DNA of 64,000 nt from Deinandra increscens subsp. villosa (Eukaryota; Streptophyta; Magnoliopsida; Asterales; Asteraceae). How positions within the stretch are numbered: the first letter of the stretch is position 1; each line of letters starts with the position of its first letter. The stretch covers positions 21,518,396 to 21,582,395 of the forward strand of contig JBCNJP010000012.1 of NCBI GenBank assembly GCA_039602395.1, read 5' to 3'. Position numbers and translations under genes: made by a program. Below, one piece after another: positions 22,224-34,674 of this stretch. The notes beneath the pieces were generated by a model. It was not told where the DNA came from. It saw only the letters and a program-made list of their open reading frames with translations, and ran no database searches.

Positions 22224-22500
22224 AAATGGGAGAATGTTAGACTCATCTTACATCTAGCCCAACTCATCATTTATCTTATGTAATCATTGACCTAAATAAC
22301 CCTATGTAATAACCCTATGTTTTCCTAATTGGCATTTACTTGATGGACGTAATTACCCTCAGTAAACTAAATTAGGGTTTCCTTTTGGGTGTATATATAG
22401 AGATAAGTAGGAAGATAACTAACACCCTAATCACACTCACAAGTTGTGACCCTCTCCGTGCCTCTCTGAAATTGTGGGCTACCTTCCACCATCACCATCC
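22224..22500 (+). mobile_element. Polypurine tract and 3' LTR of the Copia remnant
   Basis: AAATGGGAGAA (22224-22234) is followed by TGTTAGACTC at 22235, the expected polypurine tract and LTR start after the RNase H end. A TATA box (GTATATATAGAGA, about 22390) lies downstream. A short CTAACA at 22419-22424 is too close to the TATA box to be the LTR end, so the LTR probably continues to or beyond the MITE at 22504. The true 3' end was not found. Confidence 0.6.
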
Positions 22501-22503
22501 TTA

Positions 22504-22847
22504 GGGGAGGGGGTATGGTAGTAGTGTGGCTTGATGGAGTAGTGTCCACCAACCAATGAAATGTTGACAACTCAAATTGGTGTTTTTAGTGTGGCTTGGA
22601 AGCCACACCACAAGGTATGGTAGTAGTGTGTCTTGGGTGGCTCTTCCATTTGAAATATCTCTGTTGGCACACAAAACAAGAAAAATAAACAAAGAAGTGG
22701 AGCGGCTTAGCAAGGCTCCGGAGAACCGCCCACAACCAAAAAACGGAGCCGCAAGGCTCGAACCGTGGCACACGGTATCGAAGCCCCAAGGAGCCACGCG
22801 GTTCCAATTGGAGCCGGCCCTTGGAGCCGCTTCGATACCGCCTCCCC
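22504..22847. mobile_element. Tourist-type (PIF/Harbinger) MITE
   Basis: 344 bp with ends GGGGAGGGGGTAT and (reversed) GGGGAGGCGGTAT, flanked by the 3-bp duplication TTA (22501-22503 and 22848-22850). That pattern is typical of PIF/Harbinger MITEs. The interior is GC-rich and allows chance ORFs on both strands (for example 22577-23074), which I do not count as genes. Confidence 0.7.
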
Positions 22848-22850
22848 TTA

Positions 22851-23322
22851 CCGTACACCCTAAATTGGAACTCGGTCAGGATCTAGATGTCTTATTCAAA
22901 CATGAGCGCTCTGGACTACCAGGTAATTATTACTTTTCTGTCATGTTAATTATATTACATAGAGGACTCGTTCAACAAGGAAAATTTGGGAATGCAGTGG
23001 TAAAAAGATTGGGCATTTGGGAATGCATTGGCGAATCACCCCGGGTCTGGAAAGGTTCAATTTCAGTTCCATAAAAAGATAATGGGATCTGGTGGGAGCT
23101 GATATATTAATGTTCTAGTGCACTTTCGTATGCATGGGGTTCTAGATTGAGGCTAGGTACGTTATTGGGGTCATTTCTATATCTAAGGTACTCGCCAATC
23201 ATCTAAATGTGGGTTATTGATCATGTTGTATTGGCCTTGTAATCCACATATATCTAAGTGCGTTGCATACTCTACGGCCCTCTATATCACGTCAGCGCAA
23301 CATAGTAGTGCCTAATGTCTAG
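22851..23322. other. Unassigned stretch
   Basis: Possibly the rest of the Copia LTR plus flank. No protein, repeat or RNA gene is recognised. Confidence 0.35.
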
Positions 23323-23330
23323 CTTAAAAC

Positions 23331-23691
23331 CAGGGGTGAGCTCGACTTGAGATCGGCTCGTTTGTAGTTAATTTTCAATTTTTATATATTATTATAATTA
23401 AATTTGTATATATTCAGAATTATTCTTATATAGAAAATAGTACATATTATTTACTTACTTTATCATAATATTATATATAATAATTATTATTTTAAAAAAA
23501 TATATTTAATAAATAAATTATATAAAATTTATATAAATAAAAGGCTCCTTAAGACTCGCGAGCTGACTCGGGCTCGTTAAGGCTCGCGAGTAAACGAGCC
23601 ATATTTCAAAGCTTGAGCTCAGCTCGTTTCAAGCTTTTTATCGATTCGATCTCGTGTAGCTCACGAGCGGCTCGGCTCGTTTACACCTCTA
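23331..23691. mobile_element. hAT MITE
   Basis: 361 bp starting CAGGGGTGAGC and ending, reversed, TAGAGGTGTAAACG. Both ends carry GGCTCG/CGAGCC words. A perfect 8-bp duplication CTTAAAAC (23323-23330 and 23692-23699) flanks it. The core is AT-rich and non-coding. Confidence 0.85.
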
Positions 23692-23699
23692 CTTAAAAC

Positions 23700-24406
23700 T
23701 GGTTGTATTGAGAGTAACACACATTGAGTAGCATCCCCCCAAGATACAAGCCTGATCCATGTGATCTTTGACAAATCTAATGTCTAGCTTGATTTTGTGC
23801 ATGCAACCGCCTCTTGGCCCAAAATTTTGATTGGATCCCGAGAAAATCTTGTAATTTGCGGCATAATTTCGCAAAATCCTACCAAATTGGTGCGGAACAT
23901 CCAAAATTTATCGGAAATGAGCATAAACTAGCAATAAACAATCATAAATCGCATCCTCAACTTTACTCCATTGTGGAAACAATGGGGCTAAATATTCCAT
24001 ACATAGTACGAAAATAATCAGGTTCTGAATCATTATATTCAAGTTGTATAATATACAGGTCGTTTTCAGGTTGGTCTACCAACCTGTTTAATCATTTATT
24101 AAGTACCATTTAAAACAAATATAATAAACTTGATTACAACACATTTGACTCGTTTAGATAAATGTGTTAAACAAGTCAGGTTGAAGTTAAATCAAATTAA
24201 GTGTGTTAGGGTTAATGCCATTGATATGAATAAAAATACGAGTTGTGTTTGGTTCAATGATTCAACCGACTAACCTAACACGGTTGCTAGCTCGCCCTAA
24301 GAAAAGGCGTAACAAAGCATCTGGATATAAATATTGAATCGAATAACAACCAATTCGAATAGAAAGACACAAATGCCTGATGACATAGAACATTATTCCA
24401 CATGCT
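23700..24406. other. Unassigned AT-rich stretch
   Basis: Contains an inverted phrase GGTTGGTCTACCAACC near 24070 and several GTTAAAC-type words, perhaps an old MITE. I see no gene. Confidence 0.35.
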
Positions 24407-24875
24407 GGATATAAACATCTAGCAAAAATAGGATTAGAAAAATCAGCCCAACATTATAGCCCACTTCAGAGCAGCCCCGATAAGATTTAAAGAAGCCCAC
24501 CAAGTTCATGGGCTGTGCTGAGCCCATACACAAGTGTTAATATGTTATGATATCCATAATATCGTTATTTAGATCGTTGGTAAACTAATGGGAAAAAAAT
24601 TTATGGGTTCAAAATCATGAAATAAAGTGTGATGATTTACTTGTTAAAGAAAGTCCTTTTTTTTACCTTCGGTGTTTCTACCAAAAACTCTTTCACTCAT
24701 TTTGACACTTACATAATTTCTTTTCGTCATTTTAGTGCCATTAAACCCGTTTTACTTCGATTGAATTTACTTGATGCTAAATGAGAAGTTAGAATACACA
24801 TTGGAACGAGTAGAGAGGAGCGAAGTGTACACTTAACCAAAACTATGCTAATTTCGATACATAAGAAAAACGTAT
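24407..24875. repeat. Locus A, copy 3, left part
   Basis: 24407-24555 matches 1291-1427. 24556-24840 matches 12785-13095 of copy 1. It is continuous across GTTATGATATCC, so it never carried the minus-strand Helitron. It is cut at 24875 by the gag-only retrotransposon and resumes at 31399. Confidence 0.8.
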
Positions 24876-25252
24876 TGTAAAACCACTGAACGATCTTACT
24901 ACTGCATGATTCGGTAATCGGAGAAACACAAACGAGTAAATAAAGCTTTGCTTTATTGATTTCACTAAAGGATACGATGTAGAGAGAGAAAACACCTTGA
25001 GAACACACAGTTAAGAATGACAGAAATGATAGAACTTTTTGAACTCTCTCTAGCACAAACAATTTATAGTCACTTACTTACTGGCCGGCGTACCACCTGC
25101 GGACCATTTGGTACGCACGTACCATCTGGTACGGCTGACCATCTGGTACGGCTGACCATCTGGTACGGCCAGTGACTATTTTGACTCACCCAGACGCTCT
25201 AGATTAGATACAATACACGAGACACACGTTAGCATAAGAATATGCTCTAATA
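24876..25252 (-). repeat. 3' LTR of the gag-only element
   Basis: Matches 31054-31393 with an extra tandem block at about 25125-25165. It contains the GTACCA/TGGTAC word cluster at 25088-25165. Confidence 0.9.
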
Positions 25253-27149
25253 AACCCCCCTTAACGTGTAGTGTATATAGCTATCTATCTATCTAACAAA
25301 ACTTCAATCTTCAATCTTCAGCATCGTTGCGTCTGATCTTCAACTTTAAATCTTGTCAGAATGAGAGCTTGCATAGCTGGATCAATCTTGAACAATCTTT
25401 TAACATCAAGATCCATTTGCGAAAGATATTACATACTCCCCCTTTCATCATGCTTGAGTCACAGAAACCTGCACTTTCAGAAGACAGAAACGCGGCTTTT
25501 CTTTTCTTTTGAAAATTAATTTAATCTTGGCGCAAAACTTCTCTTCGAGAATCCAAGATATAGATTTGAAATTTTAATTTTGTATCGTGTATCGATTGGT
25601 CGAAAACAAATAAGAAACAAAATCTTTTTAGCTTTTGAAAATTTTATATCAAAATACACCGAAAATCTTTTTGATTTTTTCTAAATTTATGCTAAAACAC
25701 ACCTAAAATCTTTTTGGATTGTGCAAATATGAAACATAAATGCAATACAGAAATGAAATACTGAATCACACACTATTTTTGTATTTTGCGAGAAAGATCA
25801 TAACTTGGGATCATATTGGTCATGACATGCTGAACTACACTTCAATTACAATTACTTCAGCACACAAGTCATGTCGATTACTAGTATAATTTTTCCAACT
25901 TAAACTCAGGCACAATCATACTCATAACATCTGGATATGTTATTATATTGATTAGATTGCTTTGACCAGTCTACCCCACACTATCAGATATACTCAGATA
26001 TGTATTTCCTTTTATATCACACTTTGTGATTTCATTTGTGAATTAATCACATAATGATTGTATTCATGATTTAGTCAACTGTGTTCCATGCAAAAAGAAA
26101 TAAGAACGTTAAATCGTCTACCTTAAGGTCGATCTTTCGATACGCAGATAAGGTCTCGGATTTAACAAAATAAGAAAATAAAACAAGTTGAAATTGTATA
26201 ACCCCAACAACAATCAGGTCGGTACTCCCGTACACGCAGAGAAAGTCCGATGAGTTATACGAAACACCAAAAAAATAAAGCAGAACGTCAAACGAACAAC
26301 AATCAGGTCGATCTTTCGATACGCAAAGAAAGTCCGATCGTTTTACAAAATAAAGAAAATCAAACAAGTTTAAATCTTTGCAAAATGAACACATGTATGC
26401 ACAGTGACTTCTCATTTTTCTTTTTCACACATCTTTTCTTGATATATCATGAGATATGATCAAGGTGTTGTCCACTTGGCCAAGCATTTGTATTTAATAT
26501 GATTATCACATCTGAATACTTTCTGATTAAATGCCGAGCCTATCAAGCACATCAAACAACGATCTTATGGCTTTTTCATCTATTTTATCCATGAGTCAGA
26601 CACATAAGCCAATGTACCATCATTTTCCATAATGATCTTATGGCTTTTTCATCTATTTTATCCATGAGTCAGACACGTAAGCCAATGTACCATCATTTCC
26701 CAATTATGTCGAATCAGTTTCTCATTTTTTAATGTTTTTGTATTTTCTGTTTTTCAATGTTTTTGTAATTTTCCATTTTTCTCCCCCTTAAAATGAAAAC
26801 TCTATTTTTGGATTTTCCTTTTAACAAAAACAGAAAGATACTATTTTTGGTTTTTCAATTTTCTCCCCCTTAGCGACATACAGAATGTAAAAGAAAGAAA
26901 ATTGACCAATCGATACTGATACCTTTTCAGTTTAAGCTTTTAGAAAAACTTTCAATTTAGAAATATGGATCATTCAATTTAAGTTAAGCAGGAGACTCCA
27001 CTATCAGCAACTTCTTGAAGCACGAACTTCATAATCACCAATAGGTCTTCTTGAAGAAACATGCACACTGGATTTAAAGATTACACTTCAAATGACCCGA
27101 AGCACACAGCTTCTGGTCGACCAGTGTCTTTCGCAAATCAGTTGCAGCT
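25253..27149 (-). other. Non-coding 3' interior of the gag-only element
   Basis: No pol domain in any frame. It holds a roughly threefold repeat around AATCAGGTCGATCTTTCGA (26110-26340), a two-unit tandem repeat (26561-26703), and T-rich stretches with CTCCCCCTTA near 26780 and 26870 that resemble spare polypurine tracts on the minus strand. Confidence 0.6.
26561..26703. repeat. 73-bp tandem duplication
   Basis: Two consecutive copies beginning GATCTTATGGCTTTTTCATC (26561 and 26634), almost identical. Confidence 0.85.
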
Positions 27150-30100
27150 TTGGTAACCAACTTAGGTCGCCACTGCATTTTGATGGGTGTAGTTTTTACT
27201 GAAACATCATCTTGCGATGAATCACCAACACTAGAATCACTTTTGAAAACATGTTTACTTTTTTATTTAAAATGTGAAGTTGGTGTGTCAGTAAAAATTC
27301 TGCCTGATTTATCAATTATCGTGGCAGTTTTTCCAGAAAAAGTTCTTTTGGCAGTTACAGAACAATCCTCTGCCATATGTCCCTTTTGACGACATTGATA
27401 TCACAAATGATATGATCGTTTAGATTGTGGCTTGTCCTGAACTGGATGATATTTATCAGTGAATGCACAATCATCAGAAGTATCATCTAAAACTTGAAAT
27501 CGGTTAGAGTGTACCCATTTCGATGTAGGACTTTGAGGTGTAGCATTAGAACCAGATGAAGAAGATTCGTTCGGAGAACTCTCAGTTGAACCTTTCTTCA
27601 TTTGCTTTCCCCCAAACCCTTTCTCCATTGTTGAAATGAATACTTGAGCCAGAAGATATATTTGATCCAAGTTTGTATCTTTCTTTTCCTTCTTTGGCAT
27701 GTTCTTCTTTGTAACCTTCTTTCCTGCACTCCCCAACCTAGATTGTTTATAACCTGGTAGCTTTGTCAGATCAATACGAGATTGAAAAGAACCATCTTGA
27801 GCAACTTGGGTGAATTTAGCTTTAATGCCCTTTAAGTTTTTAGCTTGTACCAATTCATCTGCTAATTCTTTCTCAGACCCCAGCGGCTCATCTTTTTCAA
27901 TCAACGTATTATCAGAAATTTGTTGATCAGAAACACAAACACCACCAGAAACAAATTTAACAAATGTAGATGCACCAGATGCTGAAGCTTCTTCTTTCTT
28001 GCTGACAAGCTGTAACTTCTTCTTCTCCGATTTTTCAGACACAAATGTAGAATAATCTTCCTTTGGAGTCGGAGTGCTCAAATCAACAACATCCTCTGTT
28101 TGAATCACCGGATGTGGAATCTGATTGAAATCATCTCCTCCAAACACCTTCTTGAAGTTATCGTCTTGACACAAATAACTCGCAAATGAGTGAGAATTCT
28201 TCAAGTTATGCAATTGACGATTTAGATCCAAGATTTCAACATTCAAATCGGCTATGGTCTTTTGAGTTTCAGTAACAACCTTTTCTGATTGAATCAATTT
28301 CTCAGATGTGCTGTTAACTAACGATTTTTCTCTTCTCATACCATCATGAGAAGCATGCACTTCTTTTGTAATTTTATCCACTCTTTCCTTATAGATCTCA
28401 ACATTTCTGGTTAACAAGCTTTTGTCTTTCTTCAAAGTAATGATTGTGTCTTTCAACTCAGACTGAACAATTTGATATTGAGTTTTCTGTCAGTAGTAAC
28501 TTCATCCAATGCTTTTGAAGTTCATCATTAGATGCTTTAAGTGCCTCCACCCTTGCTGTGGATTTTTGAATCAGGTTCTCAAAATCTTCACTCACATCTT
28601 TAGCTTTAAACTTATATTCCTCAACTTCCTTTACCAACTTTTCATTGGCAGCAGTTAACTTAACAATTTTTGTCATGAACTCATCATTTTCATGCTGAAG
28701 TTGTGACTTTTGTTGATCATTTTGAATACTCCCTTCTGACAACTGTTTCCGAAGGTCTTCTAACTCTTCTAATAAGACACTCTTCTCTTTGAGTAACGTC
28801 TCATTTATCCTGAAAATGTTATCAGAAACTTCACACTTCTGTTTGTAAGTTTCTATCGCGTCTTCATTCTTTTTCTTTTCCTCAAACAACCTTTCTTTTT
28901 CTTGAACCAACTCTTGAATCTTTCTATCTTTCTGAGTACAATAATTCACAATTTGACTCATAAACATTTATTTCAGAATCACTTGTTTCAGATTTACTAG
29001 TTTCAAATGCATATCCACTCGATTCAACCTCAATACTTTCCATTAATGCATAACTTTCTGCAGGATGGACTACAAATGCTGATTCATCCAGAAAATCTGC
29101 AACCCAATCATAACCTCCCTCAGTCACTAGAGCCTTTGCCTCTTTATTATGATCATGATTATCAGAATTACTTGGTTTAGAAGCAGATTGCTTGCATTCT
29201 CGAGCAAAATGTCCTAATTTAGAACATTTGTAACATTTTAGTTTGGACTTATCTAAACCCAGTATGACTCCTCTCATAACAGAATTCTTGTCATGCTTGC
29301 CCATAAACCGTCTTCCTTTTTCAACAGTCATAGCCAACTGCCAATCTAAATCCAATTTATTTAGCTGATCCTCATCCATCTGTTTTAGATCCTCTGGAAC
29401 CAAACCAAAATTACCAATTTGACTAAAGATGGATCCAGAAGAAGATGATAGGAAAGCACCTAACAAAGCAACTAGATCTTCGGTTGCTTGATTAGAAGTA
29501 GATTTGCTTGATGATCTATCAGGAATAGTAAAACTACAACCCGAAGAATAACCTGTATTCTCAGTCTTTCCAGTAAGAAAAGCTGTTATCGGGGGATTCA
29601 TGCTTGAACTAGAATGTGATTTAGCTTTAGCATGGACGGTAGCAGAATTCTCTCCAAAATAGAATGCAGGATTCTGAACCGATGGAATTGCTGACTTCTT
29701 CACAAGTAATTCCATTTCTCGAGCTTGTATTTGCTTAACAATTGATTGAATGTCCAACTTGAGTAATTTGGATCATTAGCAAGAATCATAACAAAATTCT
29801 CCCATGTTTCGGGTAGAGCTTCCAGAATTTTTTCCTTCAATTCATCTTTTTCCTTCTGGACTCCTACAACATCAAGTTCATTAATCAGATGGGGAAAACC
29901 GAGAAATCAAGTCTGCAATACTCTCTTTTTCAAGTGCTGAAAGTTGTCAAATTCTTTTAACAAAAATTTCTTTCGACTCTTCTTATATTTCTCGTTTCCT
30001 GCACACCTATCTTTTAATGCATCCCACAAAGTTAAACTGGTACGTTGGAGTTCTCTTGGTAATGCCATTGTGAGATTTGCATAAGTTTTCTTTTCTCTAG

Positions 30101-30365
30101 CATAAACTTTCCTTTGATCTTCATCAAGATCACTTCGTGGGACCGGTTCTCCATTCTTCTTAGGATATGTATAGTCTTCCTCACTAGATATCCACAGATC
30201 AATGTCAAGAGCATTAATGAATGATTCAAACCGTTGCTTCCAATTGTCATAATCCTCCAACCTAAGCAACTTAGGAACTTTCTGAGTTGTTCCTAACTCA
30301 TTATCATAGTTCAACATAGCTTGCATTGATGATTGAACAGCTGAAAATGCGTGAAAATCGCTCAT
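27150..30365 (-). pseudogene. Copia-type gag with two zinc knuckles, broken
   Basis: Read from ATG 30365 (MSDFHAF) on the minus strand. The N-terminal part (30365-29907) holds the Copia gag fold region around DYDNWKQRFESF and LTLWDALKDR. A frameshift near 29900 leads to EALPETWENF. Then comes a segment with a complete CCHC knuckle CYKCSKLGHFAREC (about 29235-29194). Next are about 500 residues of Lys/Glu-rich heptad-like coiled coil (28967-27700) with a frame change at about 28457. Then comes a second knuckle (Y)QCRQKGHMAEDC (about 27400-27365) whose first Cys codon is now a stop. The frame fades out by 27150. Gag binds and packages element RNA; the long coiled coil suggests particle assembly. 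Damage is light and fits recent decay. Confidence 0.85.
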
Positions 30366-31037
30366 TTTGAAATTACAATACCGAACGTAAAACTTGTAAC
30401 TCAAAAACGGACGTCTTCCAAGTGAATTTTGGGGGTCAAACCGGAGGGTACTGGCCATTAGGCCAGTAAAACTCTAGATCTCGTCGAGACGAACATTTTG
30501 GCTGGTATTAGCTCCCGTAACTCTTAACGGTTCTCAAGTTACGTCAGTTTTAGTAAACACATGTATTCTGCTAGCGTACCAAAAGTTTCTTAACGTACCA
30601 AATCCGGACCAATTCAATCAGCGGACCAAATGAACCTCCAACGTACCAGTTTAACTCACGTACCAGCAGCGAACCAAAAATACTCAACGTACCAGAAACT
30701 GGTACGGCGAACCAAATGGTACGGAGTAACTGTCAACGAACCAGAAAATAACCACCACGGACCAACTTGAAGATTGCCTTGCGTACCAGAAACGAACCAG
30801 TGGCGTACCATATTGTTCTTCAAGCGTACCAGAAATGTACCAAACAGAAATCGACGGATTTTCGCGAATTTTGACTGGAATTTGCTTCAAAGAGGTGCGA
30901 AAACTCACTAGGAACACTCAGAAATCATTTTTTACCTCGGAAACACTCGGAAGAATTTGATAAAGAATGAAGAAAACCCACACTTTCTCACTCTAGAACT
31001 CGAAAAATGACCAAAATCACAGCAGTAGAGCAACCTA
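30366..31037 (-). other. Leader of the gag-only element
   Basis: Between primer site and gag start. 30568-30845 is dense in GTACCA/TGGTAC and GAACCA words, the same word as in the LTR. No conserved ORF is seen. Confidence 0.6.
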
Positions 31038-31053
31038 ATGCTCTGATACCACT

Positions 31054-31393
31054 TGTAAAACCACTGAACGATCTTACTGCATGATTCGGTAATCGGAGAA
31101 ACACAAACGAGTAAATAAAGCTTTGCTTTATTGATTTCACTAAGAGATACAATGTAGAGAGAGAAAACACCTTGAGAACACACAGTTAAGAATGATAGAA
31201 ATGACAGAACTTTTTGAACTCTCTCTAGCACAAACAATTTATAGTCACTTACTTACTGGTCGGCGTACCACCCGCGGACCATTTGGTACGCACGTACCAT
31301 CTGGTACGGCCAGTGACTATTGTGACTCACCCAGACGCTCTAGATTAGATACAATACACGAGACACACGTTAGCATATGAATATGCTTTAACA
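31054..31393 (-). repeat. 5' LTR of the gag-only element
   Basis: Starts TGTAAAACC and ends TTTAACA on the plus strand. The primer-binding site lies immediately left on the minus-strand interior side (31038-31052). Confidence 0.9.
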
Positions 31394-31398
31394 CGTAT

Positions 31399-32563
31399 TA
31401 GCCTTAAACCACGAGGGGTTAAATTTTTCCTATATCCTATTATATAAAACACATTTAGCATTTCATCTATGCATTTGATTATATTTTGACTCCTTATGTA
31501 GACCATGAAACGACACCTATGAAGGGTCACACCCCTTTGGTTATGTAACTATCTTAACACCTTTTGGAATAGTGACAGCCCACTAACTTCTCCTAGAAGA
31601 GGTCGTCGGTTTAACTCTCGATGCTTGCGTCGGGGTGGGTGGGGGGGGGGGGGTGGGAGTGTTACTCGTTTGTTGGGGTGTCTACCTACGAGGATTTTTG
31701 AGTTAACCTAGAACGTCAAATAATTGAGGAGGATTGAAATCCAGTCATACGAAAACTCGAAAAACACTGTTAAAATTGTAATTAACAGTCTAACATAACT
31801 TCCTTAAACTAATGAACCAGACTAACAATAACTAACTTCTTTACGAAAGTTGGTTGCGATTGATATTGTAAGTAAGGATACATTCAAATTTTTTTAATTA
31901 TGTCTAAATATTTGGTTTTTGTCTTTTTAACATGTGACTTTCACCTTATTTATACCGTTATGTCTACGTATTTATTTACATTTCATTAGAAAAACCGATC
32001 CCTCCTTCACCATGGAGCGTGAGTACGTGTGGACATGGACCTACTAGTTATATTACAACTAAGACCTTCTCTAATGCAATGGTGTAAATGCATTGACACG
32101 TCACCAAATGCATTATAAATACAACCCATTGGAGAAGGTCTTAAATTTTTTCTCTCTCATTTCCTCTCACATTTCTCAAATGCAAGTGTACTTATCACAA
32201 ACATTTTCCTTCTCTCTCCACTTTCTTTTTCCTCCACCTCATCTCCATGTCACGAAATGCATTATAAATACATTGCATTGGAGAAGGTCTAACTAGTAGT
32301 AGAGGCACACAGAGCTAGATTTGGGAAAGAAAATCAAACCGAATTGGTCTAAATCAGTTCGGATTATAAACTGACTTATAAGGTGAGAATCTGGATCAGA
32401 TCGAAACCACTTTTATTTCTGATAAAATAATTTTCAGCCAATTTTAACGGATATATATGGCCATAAAATGATTTCAAATTGACATATTCTTTCACTTTCA
32501 TATCATACTAGTTTCACCCAAGCTAGTTTCGAATCATGATTAGATTCGGTAGAGTTTGTTTAT
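31399..32563. repeat. Locus A, copy 3, middle part
   Basis: Resumes after the gag-only element and matches 13095-13415 and 13755-13990, then 19192-19960 of copy 2. It carries a long G-rich run near 31627-31655 where copies 1 and 2 have G homopolymers. About 100 bp at 31399-31495 has no match in copies 1 and 2. Confidence 0.8.
32063..32289. mobile_element. PIF/Harbinger-type MITE
   Basis: 227 bp. The inverted ends GACCTTCTCTAATGCAATG and (reversed) GACCTTCTCCAATGCAATG differ by one base. They are flanked by TAA (32060-32062 and 32290-32292). Absent from locus A copies 1 and 2 at the matching place, which gives the empty site. Confidence 0.85.
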
Positions 32564-34669
32564 TGTAACAACCCAAATTTCATTTATTTAAATATTATAG
32601 TTATTGGGGGTTGGAGGTGGGATAAGCGGGGGTTAGAATAAAAACTTGGCATGGTTAGTGTTAATTACTAAGTTATTATCTAGGTGATTAATGTTATAAA
32701 TTGAGAAAAGATTGGTTTTTTATGTAGTTGTGTTTAATAAACAAAGATTAGTCTAGGAATTTCCCCAGACACCCCATCGTTCGTGACAGAGAGAGAGTTG
32801 AAGGAGAAATATAGGATTCTTGCTTAAATCTTCAAATTGGGTGTGTTAGAGGAGGATTTGGAAGGGTAGAAGGCTAATTAGGGGCTAGGAAGTCTCATAG
32901 AACACGATTTTATCATCCTAATTGGAGTTCTTGAGCAAGTAAGTGATTTCTTGATGAAGTGACTTGATAGATTCTTGTCTAAAGGTGAAATTGATATCAA
33001 ATTTTGGTTTAGTAAGTGTTAATGTGCTCAGATTACGCTTGTATTGGTGTTGCATGAGTTATTTTGTAGGTGAATGCTAGTTGTGATAACGGGGGTTAAA
33101 ACCCATCATAGAGAAATCGAGTGGTGCTTATGGTTGGGAGTTTGGGGAGTTGTTTTTTATTTCCTATATGCTTGTATATGTTTAAAATTGTGAAAGTAAT
33201 GCAGATTTTTGTCAAAGTGTTATGTGTTGCATCATATGGGGTTGGATTGGGGGTTCTAATACATTATAGTGGTAGGAAATTGAATAATGCATATTAGGTG
33301 TTTAATGAAATGCCTCAATGAGTGTGGAACCTTGGCTAGATATTGAAATTCATGCCATGTGGTAATATTGAATATCAAAGGATGTGAATGATTGTTACTA
33401 ATTGAGTAATCCTTGTGATTAAATAATTTAGGTGGAGAAGCGGGTGAAAGCTCAACCAAACACCGTGAAGGGAAGGACAATGTTTGACTAACAAGGTAAC
33501 ACAAAAGTATTTGAGTGTTATGGGAATGTTTTATGAAATTTGTGTGTTAATAGAAGTACTAGCATGAAATGGTTTCAAGTCATGAAATGTTATGCTTTGG
33601 TTTATGATTATGATGGAAGTAATGAGGCAAGTATAATCTTTGACCCATTAGGGACAAATTGATTGTACACGTATGGGTTAAGTGTGATCGTTGGGAAGTC
33701 CAAGTGATCTTGGATGGGGAAGTGGTTAGCAATAACCAAACGCAGTGAACACACCTTCGGGTGAGCGTGATGACTTAATACAAGAAAACTTGTGTCAAGG
33801 GAAGTATGTGACTACCTAAACATATGTTAGATAGTTGAATGGTAATGTGTGCTTATGTGTGTATTTGAGTAGTGTATCTTTACATGAGTGTTGCGTAAGT
33901 ATAAAGATGTCTAATTAGAACTATTGGTTGGTTGGAAGCAAGATTTAGTATGGATTGAGGCTTAACGGGTCAAACAGGTTGGGTTGATAGTTCTAACAAT
34001 TTGACCCGTTTCATGAACATTGATGACTTAAGGGCTGTAATTGGTAAGGGGATTCATGAGCAGGTATGTAGACTTTATCTTAGAATTTTTGAGTTGAAAA
34101 GAATGCCAAAAAATTGAAATGGAACAACAGGGGTGCGTATGATACGCAAATAGGCGTATCATACGCAGGTCTGGAACACTCATACGCACCAGGTACTGTC
34201 TACGCAGGGTCATACGCCTTATCTGAAGTCAGAGGTGCGTATGATACACAGGACCAGTATTCAAATGATACGCAGCAGTGCGTATCATACGCGAGCCAGT
34301 TTTAAAATACGAGTTTTTGGACTGTTTTTGCTATTACTTGCAGTATGGTTTCAAGTGTTCAGGTATCATGTAATCACTACTAACGTGTTACTAGTACGTG
34401 ATGACAGTTAGTAAGCCGAAGTGACGGGTCGGGATCGAGCGTGGAGCTTTTGGATTCGAACATCGGACTTTTGGGGAAGTTTGTCAATGTGGGGTTAACC
34501 TATCAATGTTTATGAATGTAAACGCATACTCTGTGATTTTGTGAAGTAACGTATAAATCTTTTGGATAATTGTTGTAATTATGGCTCGTATTATTAGTTA
34601 AGTAATGAAATTTTCAAACCCGTATTTTGGAAACAACAATCCGGTTAAGTTTACAAGTAGGGTGTTACA
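32564..34669. mobile_element. Gypsy-type solo LTR
   Basis: 2106 bp from TGTAACAACCC to GGGTGTTACA, with perfect 5-bp target duplication TTTAT (32559-32563 and 34670-34674). Locus A copy 2 is continuous here (GTTTGTTTATATAAAAG at 19945). No primer site, gag or pol is present, so it is a solo LTR left by recombination between two LTRs. A cluster of the palindromic word GCGTATNATACGC lies at 34133-34300. Confidence 0.93.
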
Positions 34670-34674
34670 TTTAT

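Larger units (their letters stand above)
24876..31393 (-). mobile_element. gag-only LTR retrotransposon (TR-GAG-like)
   Basis: LTRs at 24876-25252 (377 bp; terminal CA changed to TA) and 31054-31393 (340 bp). The perfect 5-bp target duplication is CGTAT (24871-24875 and 31394-31398). A primer site for initiator tRNA-Met (GCTCTGATACCA, reverse) adjoins the right LTR; a polypurine tract (reverse of AACCCCCCTTA) adjoins the left. The minus-strand interior codes for a long, broken gag (30365-27150) and then about 1.9 kb without protease, integrase, reverse transcriptase or RNase H. This gag-without-pol layout matches the plant TR-GAG class. The left LTR is longer because it repeats a GTACGGCTGACCATCTG block. 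Confidence 0.92.

Noticed and set aside
22501..23074. 165-aa ORF at 22577-23074
   Set aside because: It starts in a Tourist MITE and runs into flank; composition is that of a GC-rich repeat.
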